A stretch of DNA of 64,000 nt from an uncultured Alphaproteobacteria bacterium (lineage in GTDB: Bacteria; Pseudomonadota; Alphaproteobacteria; Micropepsales; Micropepsaceae): NCBI GenBank assembly GCA_902826695.1, contig CADEFU010000008.1, positions 1-64,000 of the forward strand, read 5' to 3'. Both the position numbers and the translations under genes were made by a program. This document shows positions 16,508-23,949 of this stretch, in pieces. The first letter of the stretch is position 1. Each line of letters opens with the position of its first letter. The notes beneath the pieces are model-generated. The model had not been told where the DNA came from, did not search any database, and saw nothing but the letters and a program-made list of their open reading frames with translations.

Positions 16508-17569
16508 TTACGCAGACCTTGCCAGTGGAATCATCGCTGCTCGCACTGATCGGGCAATGGCTCCGGCAAAAGGTGGTGGCACGGCGTTGCCAATTTGGCG
16601 GGCTATTTCGATCTTTGTACCATGGAACCGGAAGTCGTCTGGAAACGCCATTAATCGTGCCGCCTCCCTGTGCGTTATTGGTCGGTGCTGCACAGGGTGC
16701 AAGTAGCGGCCCTTTTCTGGCTTAAAGAACTCCGTTCTGATTGTTACCGACGGCCGGTCCCACCATAGCCGCCCAAAAAGATCCGTTCCCCCCGATGTTT
16801 TCCGAAGCCAACAGTCCGGTGTGATTTCTGGAGCCCGACGTTGGAGATCGAATCGGTTCCCTCCTGTCGGAACGGCTCGGTATCTCCTGGTGCTCAACTC
16901 TGTTGGTTTCCGTCCGAAATGGAGACCAAGAACCCTGTGAGTTCCTATCTCCGTGCCGATCGGTTCTGGAAGGTCCGAAATTGCGTCTCTAACTGTACGC
17001 CATCGGGGCAAGTTCGTCTTCAACTTAGGATCCGCGTGAGAAGGCTTAGGCATCTCCACCGGTCGGCGAAGTCCTCGCCAGCCGAGAACGATCGTTCTCT
17101 TTCGGGACTGTGGGACGCCATAGTCAGCCGCGTTCAAGATCGATGCTTCAGTCTCATATCCGAGCCTTTTGGCTCTCAATCTGATCGACTGAAGTTCGGG
17201 CGACCGATACAACTCCGCTACATTCTCCATGATGAATACGCGAGCGTTAGATCGGTCCGCGATTTCCAGGTAGGGTTCCCATAGAGCTCGGCGCGAGTCT
17301 CCCTTTCGCTGTCTATTAAGCAGACTGAACCCTTGGCACGGCGGTCCGCCGATCACCACGTCCGCATTGGGAACATCACCGGACTGGAGCCAATCCTCAA
17401 TGTCGGCACAGATTGCGCTCCCGCCCAGATTTGCTGCGTGCGTGGCTACTGACGCTTCGTCATTGTCCAAGGCAAGGACGGGCTGGAAGCCACCCCCGAA
17501 TTGCCGATCGACGAGGCCGAGCGACATGCCGCCCGCGCCGCAAAAGAGGTCAATAAATCGTAGCTTCAT
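16508..17569 (-). CDS. DNA (cytosine-5-)-methyltransferase
   Basis: A 353-residue C5-cytosine methyltransferase. Motif I is FIDLFCGAGGMSLG (5-18), motif IV GGPPCQGFS with catalytic Cys78, motif VI MENVAEL (114-120), motif VIII QSRKRT, and motif X near IGNAVPPPFA at the end. The region between motifs VIII and IX is the target-recognition domain; the target cannot be read from sequence. The ATG at 17569 follows a GGGA stretch; an in-frame GTG at 17584 is an alternative. It is the presumed protective enzyme of the island and the partner of Vsr. It is transcribed towards the 235-residue protein gene and is not in the ATPase operon. Confidence 0.95.
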   Translation of the reverse strand: MKLRFIDLFCGAGGMSLGLVDRQFGGGFQPVLALDNDEASVATHAANLGGSAICADIEDWLQSGDVPNADVVIGGPPCQGFSLLNRQRKGDSRRALWEPYLEIADRSNARVFIMENVAELYRSPELQSIRLRAKRLGYETEASILNAADYGVPQSRKRTIVLGWRGLRRPVEMPKPSHADPKLKTNLPRWRTVRDAISDLPEPIGTEIGTHRVLGLHFGRKPTELSTRRYRAVPTGGNRFDLQRRAPEITPDCWLRKTSGGTDLFGRLWWDRPSVTIRTEFFKPEKGRYLHPVQHRPITHREAARLMAFPDDFRFHGTKIEIARQIGNAVPPPFAGAIARSVRAAMIPLARSA

Positions 17570-17684
17570 TGTAGATCCCGTCACACGAATCTAAGTGTTC
17601 ACTTTTTGTACCGCGGAAGCAATCTCTCATTTGGCCCTCGTCCACAGGCAATGTTTCGCTATCCTGTCCAAGCAAGCCTCAGGT

Positions 17685-18003
17685 CTACCGCTGCGGCGCT
17701 GCTGCCACAAACAGCAACGCCGTCTCGATGTCGCCGTAACCGTAGATCTTCATCGCCCAGTACGACGGCGGGCGTTCGCTTTGGTAGGGCAGGCCCGCGC
17801 GCAGAAGGGCGTCTTCGTCCGTGCGCACCACGAGTTTGATCGCGACGGCGCGCGGTTGAATCTCCACGCTCCAGAAATTGTCCGGCGTCTCCACGAACAG
17901 GCGCGGGTTCGTCTGGCGCTTCAGCGCGCCGTCGTGCGTCGCGCGGATGCGGGCGATGAGGGCGCGGGCCACGCGCTCCATCTCGCTGCCCAGTTGCGCA
18001 CAC
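17685..18003 (-). pseudogene. Truncated copy of the gene at 18937-19644
   Basis: The minus-strand translation from the breakpoint near 18003 to 17685 (SEMERVARALIARIRAT onwards) matches the C-terminal half of the 235-residue protein encoded at 18937-19644, with scattered substitutions. The match ends abruptly inside the codons for the Gln-Leu-Gly-Ser-Glu stretch. The N-terminal half is absent, replaced by a palindromic repeat and the toxin-antitoxin genes. No start site of its own is evident, so I treat it as a remnant. Confidence 0.7.
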
Positions 18004-18008
18004 TTCCT

Positions 18009-18093
18009 GGACCGCGGGCGTGCTTACCCGCTCTTCTGGGGCGGACGAGGACCCGCCTTCGCCAAGGCTACGTCGGGCAGACGGTCCGCGGTC
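18009..18093. repeat. Palindromic element next to the truncated gene copy
   Basis: GACCGCGG at 18010-18017 and CCGCGGTC at 18086-18093 are inverted; the interior is rich in CCCGCC and GGCGG runs and contains a GCCTTCGCCAAGGC inner hairpin. The style resembles the palindromes at 4661 and 5395, including a possible nested insert, but the sequence is not the same copy. It marks the junction between the truncated gene and the toxin-antitoxin promoter region. Confidence 0.5.
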
Positions 18094-18157
18094 ACGGGGG
18101 AATTGCCCTGCCTTCAGATACGAGATTTGCGCGGTTAAGGGGCTAAAATTCGCTCTT

Positions 18158-18177
18158 GCTATTTTCGCCAAAATAGC
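18158..18177 (+). promoter_or_regulatory. Inverted repeat, likely operator of the toxin-antitoxin operon
   Basis: GCTATTTT and AAAATAGC are perfect 8-bp inverted arms around CGCC, 40 bp upstream of the antitoxin ATG, followed by AT-rich TAATATAGGAAATATAG that can hold a -10 box. Phd-type antitoxins with their toxins autorepress through such palindromes; binding here is inferred. Confidence 0.6.
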
Positions 18178-18216
18178 TAATATAGGAAATATAGCGACTT
18201 CCCGAAGAGAAAGCCC

Positions 18217-18480
18217 ATGCGCAAAGTTTCCGTGAGCGCCACCGAGTTTCAGACGCGGGCCGGCCTCTATATCGAACAGTCCGGCAAGGCGCCTGTCTTC
18301 ATCACGCGGCACAGCCGCCCGGCCCGCGTGCTCATCGACATCGAAGAATATCAGCGCCTAAAGGCCCGCGACACCCGCCGCGCCTATGCGACCGGGGACT
18401 TGCCGGACGAATGGGTCAAGGCCCTCAAGGCGGCGGACTACGGCAAGGCCGATCCAAAACTCGACAAGCTGATGAAATAA
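18217..18480 (+). CDS. Phd/YefM family antitoxin
   Basis: An 87-residue type II antitoxin. The N-terminal 50 residues (RKVSVSATEFQTRAGLYIEQ, then PVFITRHSRPARVLIDIEEYQRL) are the Phd/YefM DNA-binding and dimerisation fold; the C-terminal tail, DLPDEWVKALKAADYGKADP, is polar and probably unfolded until it binds and neutralises the toxin. The ATG follows AAGAGAAAGCCC. An 8-bp inverted repeat lies 40 bp upstream. The toxin starts ten bases after its stop. Confidence 0.85.
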   Translation: MRKVSVSATEFQTRAGLYIEQSGKAPVFITRHSRPARVLIDIEEYQRLKARDTRRAYATGDLPDEWVKALKAADYGKADPKLDKLMK

Positions 18481-18489
18481 GGCCGCTTC

Positions 18490-18924
18490 GTGAAAAAGCC
18501 GGCGCCGGAAATCGGCCTTGTCGTCAGATACGATTTCCTGTGGTCGCACGAGCGCGAGAAGGGTTTCGAAGACGGCGCGAAGGAGCGCCCTTGTGCGATC
18601 GTCACCGCCGTTACTCGCAAGGATGACGGCGTGATCGAGGTGCTGGTCGTGCCCGTTACCCATTCTCCGCCGGGCGACGACACGACTGCGATCGAGATAC
18701 CGCACAAGGTCGGGCAACATCTCGGCCTGGATCACGAGCGCAGCTATATCATTGCAAACGAGAGCAACACCGTCTCGTGGGACGACGCGGGGATCGTTCC
18801 CGCCATCCCCGGAAAGCAATGGGCTTACGGCCGGATTCCCAAACCCCTTTATGAGCGGCTTCGTTCCGCCATGCTCGAACTGCTAAAGGCGCGCAAGCTG
18901 AAGACTGCGAAACGCAAAACCTGA
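18490..18924 (+). CDS. Probable PemK/MazF-like toxin
   Basis: A 144-residue protein starting at GTG with TAAGG eight bases upstream. It begins with the MazF/PemK-type pattern GLVVRYDFLW, continues with ERPCAIVTAV and VLVVPVTHSPP, and has a later IVPAIPGKQWAYGRIPKPLYERL segment. This is the plasmid-maintenance-toxin family of rhizobia and relatives as I recall it, an SH3-like barrel ribonuclease. It is longer than classical MazF (about 110 residues). It follows a Phd-type antitoxin, a known mix-and-match pairing. mRNA cleavage is inferred from family only. Confidence 0.75.
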   Translation: MKKPAPEIGLVVRYDFLWSHEREKGFEDGAKERPCAIVTAVTRKDDGVIEVLVVPVTHSPPGDDTTAIEIPHKVGQHLGLDHERSYIIANESNTVSWDDAGIVPAIPGKQWAYGRIPKPLYERLRSAMLELLKARKLKTAKRKT

Positions 18925-18936
18925 TGCGCAAGGTGG

Positions 18937-19644
18937 CTACGCGTCCTTCTGCGGCGGTTTGCTTATCGCCAGAAACCGCAGCGCCTCCTCGATGTAGCCG
19001 TAACCGTAGACCTTCATCATCCAGTACGACGGCGGGCGTTCGCTGTGAACGGGCAGGCCCGCGCGCAGAAGGGCATATTCGTCCGTGCGCACCACCAGTT
19101 TGATCGCGCCGGCGCGCGGTTGAATCTCCACGCTCCAGAAATTGTCGGGCGTCTCCACGAACAGGCGCGGGTTCGTCTGGCGCTTCAGCCGGCCTTCGTA
19201 GGTCGCGCGGATGCGGGCGATGAGGGCGCGGGCCACGCGCTCCATCTCGCTGCCCAGTTGCGCGCACTCGGCCACGAACGCTGCGTCGTCGTTGGTCGCG
19301 GCGGCGTCGGTTGGCGTTTGATCGGCTGCGGGCGCGGTGTTGGGCGCGGCTGGCGCTGGGCCCGCGGGCGGGGTCTGCGCAGCGCTCGCGCGGGCCAAGG
19401 GTGCTGCCGCGGCCGTCACGCTGAGGAAGATCGCTCTCTCGCCTGCGCCCAACGCCACCACGCTCACGCCGTCGAACGGCGCCCGCAGCTCCGCCCCGTT
19501 CCACGCCGGGGCGGTGAGCATCACCACATGCGGCCCGCTACTCAGCAACGGCGCGCCGGGCAGGCGCCGCGCCTCTGCTTCCGACAGCGTGCCGGTCCAT
19601 ACGCCGTCGTCCAAGGCGCGCGCGGGGCCGAATGAGATTTGCAT
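18937..19644 (-). CDS. Uncharacterised protein, intact paralogue of truncated copy
   Basis: A 235-residue protein. Residues 1-80 form a compact mixed domain without signal peptide, residues 80-125 are an Ala/Pro/Thr-rich linker, and residues 125-232 form the conserved part with FVAECAQLGSEMERVARALI, NPRLFVETPDNFWSVEIQPR and PPSYWMMKVYGYG. That conserved part is what remains of the copy at 17685-18003. I do not recognise the family. It faces the toxin gene convergently 12 bp away. The direct repetition across the toxin-antitoxin genes suggests that tandem copies once existed and the module landed in one of them. Confidence 0.65.
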   Translation of the reverse strand: MQISFGPARALDDGVWTGTLSEAEARRLPGAPLLSSGPHVVMLTAPAWNGAELRAPFDGVSVVALGAGERAIFLSVTAAAAPLARASAAQTPPAGPAPAAPNTAPAADQTPTDAAATNDDAAFVAECAQLGSEMERVARALIARIRATYEGRLKRQTNPRLFVETPDNFWSVEIQPRAGAIKLVVRTDEYALLRAGLPVHSERPPSYWMMKVYGYGYIEEALRFLAISKPPQKDA

Positions 19645-19682
19645 GGGTGGGGCTCCTGGTGGGGGATGGGGGCTCTAAATTA

Positions 19683-19810
19683 TTCGTCATGGCCGGGCTT
19701 GACCCGGCCACCCAGGGGTGTTGCACGGGCGTCTCCGAGGCTTCTGTCACGCAGCTCGTGCGTTTGAGGCAGCGGCCCTGGGTGGCCGGGTCAAGCCCGG
19801 CCATGACGAA
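19683..19810. repeat. Perfect inverted repeat with 35-bp arms
   Basis: Arms 19683-19717 and 19776-19810 are exact reverse complements around a 58-bp spacer. The arm core TGGCCGGGCTTGACCCGGCC is a dispersed repeat I recall from many alphaproteobacterial genomes. The pair may act as a strong bidirectional hairpin. Confidence 0.9.
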
Positions 19811-19839
19811 CTTTTTTTGCATGCGGGCTTGCCGGTTCG

Positions 19840-20027
19840 GTCTTCGGCGTAAGTCTTGGGGCTTGGTCTTCGCATTCGGTCTTGGCGTTTGGCCTTCCGG
19901 TTTGGTCTTGGGCGTTAAGTCTTGGGTCTCGGTCTTCGGGGCCCGTCTTGGGATTTGGGCTTCGCGTTCAAGACCGCCGGCGAAGGCTGGGCGCCAAGAC
20001 TCACGCCCAAGACCAAACGCCAAGACC
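19840..20027. repeat. GTCTT-rich palindromic repeat cluster
   Basis: About eight GTCTT units in the left two thirds are answered by four AAGAC units on the right. GGTCTTGGCGTTTGG (19878-19892) pairs perfectly with 20013-20027, and 19904-19925 is nearly complementary to 19994-20014, so a nested hairpin can form. Spacing is irregular, unlike a CRISPR array. Confidence 0.75.
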
Positions 20028-20049
20028 ATTCCCCATCACCTATTCTCCA

Positions 20050-20146
20050 ATCATCCCATCTTATCATGCGACAATTTTGTTCGCAATTTGTTCTTTTATC
20101 TTTCGGCGCTTTCGGCTATATTCGGCGCTGTTGTTGGGTAGTTGGG
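20050..20146 (+). repeat. 97-bp duplicated segment with LexA-like box, copy 1
   Basis: Gap-free match to 21262-21358 (85 of 97 bases identical by hand count, the last 26 bases perfect). It contains GTTC, seven bases, GTTC at 20079-20093, the alphaproteobacterial LexA operator form. It lies about 190 bp upstream of the TPR protein gene. Confidence 0.8.
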
Positions 20147-20336
20147 AGAGCTGCGTATAAGTGCGCCGGTCTCCGCCGTGCTCGCTTGGGCCCAAGAGTG
20201 CCGCCACCGAATTGCTCTCTGACCCCAAATGCGCCGCACGGGCTGCACCGCGTCGCGCGCAACATTGCCTTAACCGCGTTGGCGCGACTTTCGTTGCGGG
20301 CCGGGCGATCGACGCACGGTGCGCTCGAAAGTCCCG

Positions 20337-21200
20337 ATGCTACGCCTCTTCTTCACGCTCGTGCGTTTGCCGCGGCTTCTGTTCGCCGCGGGCGGTGCAG
20401 CCGGATTCGCGGTCGCGCTGGTGCATGCGCCGGCGTCGGCGGAAGAGCCGCTGCCCACAGCCGCGCAACCGCTGTTCGAACGCGGTATCGCGGAACGGCG
20501 GGCCGGCCGGCCGGACGCTGCGGTCACGTTGCTCTCGCTCGCGGCCGCGCGCGACCCGGCCAACGCCGGCATTCGCCTGCAGCTCGCGCTGGCTTTGATG
20601 GTGGAACGGCGCCTCGACGCCGCCGCGCGCGAGCTTTCGCACGCGCTTCAGCTGGCGCCCGGCTATGTCGATGCCGACATCGCGCTCGCCTATATCGACC
20701 TGCATCGCGGCGACCGGCTCACCGCCACGACGCGCGCGCAGCGCCTCTTGGCGCGCCATCCCGACCGCGGCGATGTGCTGGAACTGGCCGCGCACATCGC
20801 GGCGCGCGCGTCGCGCGAAAGCCTCCCCGTGCCGGCCGTCACGGCGGGGCTCAGGCTGACGCGCTTCGACGGCAGCCTCTCGGACAAACCGGCGGAGACG
20901 GTCAGCCTCTTCGCGGCCGCGGCGGGTGAGGACTTGCAGGTGCCGCTCGCGCTCGCGGTCTGGTTCGGCGGCGATGCCACCGCTGTTGCCGTGGCCGGCG
21001 ACCTGCCCGGGCCAAGCGATCCGGGCGTCACCACTGCGCCCGTTGTTTCGCCGGACGCGCCGGCCGAACCCGCCGTCGCGTTCGCTGCGGACGGATGGGC
21101 CGCGCCGGCCCACGACGCACACGCGCCGGCGCCGCTGCAAGGCTTCGCCGCGCGCGAGACCGACCCCGCGGCCCCCGCCCACCGGCGAAGGCCGTCCTGA
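20337..21200 (+). CDS. Exported TPR-repeat protein
   Basis: A 287-residue protein. The first 36 residues form a long signal peptide or anchor ending APASAEE. Residues 40-160 contain three to four tetratricopeptide-like helix pairs (PLFERGIAERRAGRPDAAV, LQLALALMVERRLDAAARE, ALAYIDLHRGDRLTATTR). After them comes GLRLTRFDGSLSDKPAETV, which resembles the entry strand of a YaiO-like outer-membrane barrel, but the protein turns Ala/Pro-rich and ends without a barrel, so it may be a shortened relative of TPR-barrel secretion proteins. The ATG at 20337 is preferred to a GTG at 20319. It lies between the two copies of the 97-bp repeat, which suggests the gene and one repeat moved or were duplicated together. 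Confidence 0.65.
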   Translation: MLRLFFTLVRLPRLLFAAGGAAGFAVALVHAPASAEEPLPTAAQPLFERGIAERRAGRPDAAVTLLSLAAARDPANAGIRLQLALALMVERRLDAAARELSHALQLAPGYVDADIALAYIDLHRGDRLTATTRAQRLLARHPDRGDVLELAAHIAARASRESLPVPAVTAGLRLTRFDGSLSDKPAETVSLFAAAAGEDLQVPLALAVWFGGDATAVAVAGDLPGPSDPGVTTAPVVSPDAPAEPAVAFAADGWAAPAHDAHAPAPLQGFAARETDPAAPAHRRRPS

Positions 21201-21562
21201 TCGGCCTGTGACGGGGTGCGCGCGCGCGCCCTAAGCCTCCAGACCCATCACCCATAGCCGCATCATTCTACCTTATGGTGCGACAATATTGTTCGCATTT
21301 TGTTCTTGTATTTTTCGGCGATTTCGGCGACATTCGGCGCTGTTGTTGGGTAGTTGGGCGACGTGCGCAAGGGCGGCTGCGGCCGGCCTCACGGCCCACG
21401 CGCCGCGCGGCTTTCTTGCGGTGTGGTCCCAGCGTGGCTAGTCCGCGGACACTATAGCGGTACTTCTGACACCTGTATTTCGCCTAAGTTAATCATTCTA
21501 TTATAGTATTGTCGTCTTACGCACCGGACATTCCGGCGGACATTTTGGCGGACACCACTCCC
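21201..21562. other. Intergenic region upstream of the Fic gene
   Basis: It contains copy 2 of the 97-bp repeat and, from about 21440, an AT-rich stretch with TATAGT at 21502-21507 that can serve as a -10 box for the Fic gene. I see no gene in it. Confidence 0.55.
21262..21358 (+). repeat. 97-bp duplicated segment with LexA-like box, copy 2
   Basis: Gap-free partner of 20050-20146. GTTC, seven bases, GTTC is kept at 21291-21305 although one of the seven spacer bases differs from copy 1. It lies about 250 bp upstream of the Fic gene. Confidence 0.8.
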
Positions 21563-22750
21563 ATGGATCGCGGTGAACCCATCGGCTTGATGGAACCCCT
21601 CATCGTCGGCGAAAGCTCGCCGCGGCGCGGGGCGCTCACCGATCTTGCCGTCGAACTCGCGGCGAAATCCGCAGGCTTCCGACGCAGCCTGCCTGCGGGC
21701 GTGCAAGCGGCGCTCGCCGATCTCGTGCGGGCCATGAACTGCTACTATTCGAACCTGATCGAGGGACATAATACTCACCCGGTCGAGATCGAACGCGCGC
21801 TTGCGGGCGACTACAGTGCCGATCCGCGAAAACGCGACCTCCAGCTCGAGGCCAAAGCCCATATCGCCGTGCAGGCCTGGCTCGACGGCGGCGCGCTCGG
21901 CCGCACCGCGGCCACGGCGGAGGGCGTGTGCGCGATCCATCGTACGTTCTGCGCGCTGTTGCCGGACGCGTTGCTCTGGGTCGAAGATCCGGACAGCGGG
22001 CAGCGGTTGCGTGTCGTTCCCGGCGCATTTCGCGAAACGGACGTCAAGGTCGGCCTGCACGTGCCGGTCAGCGCCGGCGCCGTGCCGCGTTTCCTCCACC
22101 GCTTCGAACAGGCCTACGCCAATCTCGGCAAAACCGACGCCATTCTCGCCGCCGCAGCGGCGCATCACCGGTTGCTTTGGATTCATCCGTTTCTCGACGG
22201 CAACGGCCGCGTCGCACGCCTTCTGTCGCACGCCATGTTGCGCGACGCGCTCGACACCGGCGCTCTATGGTCGGCGGCGCGCGGTCTCGCGCGCAACGCC
22301 GCCACCTACAAAAGCCTGCTCGCGGCGGCAGACTTGCCGCGGCGGAACGACCTCGATGGCCGCGGCAGTTTGAGCGAAGAGGCTCTCACCGAGTTCACCC
22401 ACTTCTTCCTCACAACCTGTCTCGACCAGGTGACGTTCATGGAAAGCCTGGTGGAACCTGACCGCCTGCGCGCGCGCATTCTATTGTGGACGGCCGAAGA
22501 GGTGCACTTGGGTCACCTTCCGCAAAAGGCCTCGGCGGTGCTGGAGGCGGTGCTCTATCGCGGCGAACTTCCCCGCGGCGACGTCGCCGCTCTCATCGGC
22601 GCCAGCGATCGTCACGCGCGGCGGCTCACCGCCGCGCTGCTCGACAAAGGCATCCTCACGTCCACGGCTGCCGGTGCGCCGCTGCGCCTCGTCTTCCCCG
22701 CAACCCTCGCCGGGCGCTGGATGCCTGGCCTGTTTCCAGAGCAACCCTGA
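21563..22750 (+). CDS. Fic family protein (AMPylator-type) with N-terminal inhibitory motif
   Basis: A 395-residue Fic protein. The catalytic motif HPFLDGNGRVAR begins at His208; Fic enzymes transfer AMP from ATP to a hydroxyl side chain of a target protein. The self-inhibitory helix motif S-x-x-x-E-G is present N-terminally as SNLIEG (Ser63, Glu67), so this is a class II Fic protein with intramolecular control. The C-terminal 90 residues (AVLYRGELPRGDVAALIG and onward) form a winged helix. I start at the ATG at 21563; a longer frame from a TTG at 21509 would start next to the apparent -10 box and has no ribosome site. The target is unknown. It lies just outside the repeat-rich accessory region. 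Confidence 0.88.
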   Translation: MDRGEPIGLMEPLIVGESSPRRGALTDLAVELAAKSAGFRRSLPAGVQAALADLVRAMNCYYSNLIEGHNTHPVEIERALAGDYSADPRKRDLQLEAKAHIAVQAWLDGGALGRTAATAEGVCAIHRTFCALLPDALLWVEDPDSGQRLRVVPGAFRETDVKVGLHVPVSAGAVPRFLHRFEQAYANLGKTDAILAAAAAHHRLLWIHPFLDGNGRVARLLSHAMLRDALDTGALWSAARGLARNAATYKSLLAAADLPRRNDLDGRGSLSEEALTEFTHFFLTTCLDQVTFMESLVEPDRLRARILLWTAEEVHLGHLPQKASAVLEAVLYRGELPRGDVAALIGASDRHARRLTAALLDKGILTSTAAGAPLRLVFPATLAGRWMPGLFPEQP

Positions 22751-22859
22751 CGCCTGTACGACATCAACCCGGACAGCGACCCTTGTCCGAATTGTCCGGC
22801 TCCGTTCACCGTGTTTGAGCCCCCACTTTGCACTTTAAACGGGGTTGTGCGTCAATCCG

Positions 22860-23933
22860 ATGATGGCCCGCCCTTATCTCTGGATTGCCGTTGCCTTGGC
22901 CGCAGCCGGCGCGGCGGTGCTGGCCTATCGCGCGCTTGTACAAATGCCGGAGCTTCCGGTCGTTGTCGTCAAAGCCCAAGCCATCGAACGAATTCTGGCA
23001 GCGGTCGGCCGCGTGCGCTCCGACGAACGCGTTTCGGTCTATGCGCGAACGCCGGGCCAGATCATGTCGCTCGCAAAGGACGAAGGCGAACCGGTCGTCG
23101 CCGGCGAAATCTTGGGCAACATCGATGCGGGCCAAGCGCGCGCGGTTTTGGCGCAACGAAAGGCGGCCGTCGCGTCGCAGCAGCGGCAACTCGATCAATC
23201 GCGGCGGGACTTTGCGCGCTCGCAGGCCTTGCTGAAGAAAGGTTTCGTCACGCGCGCGGGCTTCGAGACGGCGCGCCTGGCCGTCGAACGCGACAGCGAA
23301 CGATTGTCCGAACTCATCTCCGCTGCCGGCGAGGCCCAAAGCCGCCTGGAAGATTTCGTCATCCGCTCGCCGATGAAGGGCAGCATTCTGCTGCGGCCGG
23401 TCGATCCCGGACAAGTCGTGGACGTGCGCACCGTGATCTTCGATCTCGCGTCCGGCGGCGCACCGGAAGTCGAAACCGATGTCGACGAGACGGTCGCCGG
23501 CGACTTGCGCGTCGGCATGACGGCCCGGCTTTCGCCGGCGGGCATGAACGGCGCCGTCTTCAAGGGCCGCGTCACGTTCGTTGCGCCGCGGATCGATCCG
23601 ACCACGGGTGGCCGAACGGTGCGCCTTTCGTTCGACGCTGCGCCGAAAGACACGCCGCCCGGACTGTCCGTCGATGTGAACATCGATGTCGAAAAGCGCG
23701 ATCGCGCGCTGACAGTGCCGCGCGGCGCAATCGGCGATCCGAACGGCGCGCCGTTCGTCTTGATCGTGCAAGCGGGCAAGACGGTCAAACGCCCCATCGC
23801 CTTCGTCGACTGGCCGGCCGAACGCGTGATCGTGACGTCGGGCGTTCAAGACGGAGACCAGGTGGCGCTCGACCCGCTCTCGAGTCCGGAGGGAAAAGAG
23901 GTCTCGCCCGTCGCCGCCCCGGATTCGCCGTGA
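22860..23933 (+). CDS. HlyD/RND-type periplasmic adaptor subunit of ABC exporter
   Basis: A 357-residue membrane-fusion protein. Residues 5-27 are a single N-terminal membrane anchor. The barrel-sandwich half-motifs flank a coiled-coil hairpin at about residues 85-160 (QARAVLAQRKAAVASQQRQL and LAVERDSERLSELI); FVIRSPMKGSILLRPVDPGQ is the classic lipoyl-like return. The beta-barrel follows. It starts the gene set with an FtsX-like permease and an ATPase, so this is a MacAB-type or devBCA-type exporter adaptor. The ATG at 22860 is followed directly by a second ATG; the upstream in-frame TTG is less likely. Confidence 0.88.
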   Translation: MMARPYLWIAVALAAAGAAVLAYRALVQMPELPVVVVKAQAIERILAAVGRVRSDERVSVYARTPGQIMSLAKDEGEPVVAGEILGNIDAGQARAVLAQRKAAVASQQRQLDQSRRDFARSQALLKKGFVTRAGFETARLAVERDSERLSELISAAGEAQSRLEDFVIRSPMKGSILLRPVDPGQVVDVRTVIFDLASGGAPEVETDVDETVAGDLRVGMTARLSPAGMNGAVFKGRVTFVAPRIDPTTGGRTVRLSFDAAPKDTPPGLSVDVNIDVEKRDRALTVPRGAIGDPNGAPFVLIVQAGKTVKRPIAFVDWPAERVIVTSGVQDGDQVALDPLSSPEGKEVSPVAAPDSP

Positions 23934-23949
23934 TGCGCCGGGACGTGCG

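Larger units (their letters stand above)
19645..20336. other. Gene-poor interval filled with three kinds of repeat
   Basis: Between the 235-residue protein gene and the TPR protein gene I see no credible gene. The interval holds a perfect 35-bp-arm inverted repeat, a GTCTT-rich palindrome and one copy of a 97-bp duplicated segment, each listed separately. Frames that cross them show repeat-driven composition (Arg/Pro/Gly) and no ribosome sites. Confidence 0.7.

Noticed and set aside
8040-19644. Possible prophage or integrative element
   Set aside because: No integrase, capsid, tail or replication genes and no tRNA or att-like direct repeats were found; the repeats seen are gene copies and palindromes.
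19840-20027. Possible CRISPR array
   Set aside because: The GTCTT units are only five to seven bases, irregularly spaced and inverted in the right part; there are no unique spacers of uniform length and no cas genes.
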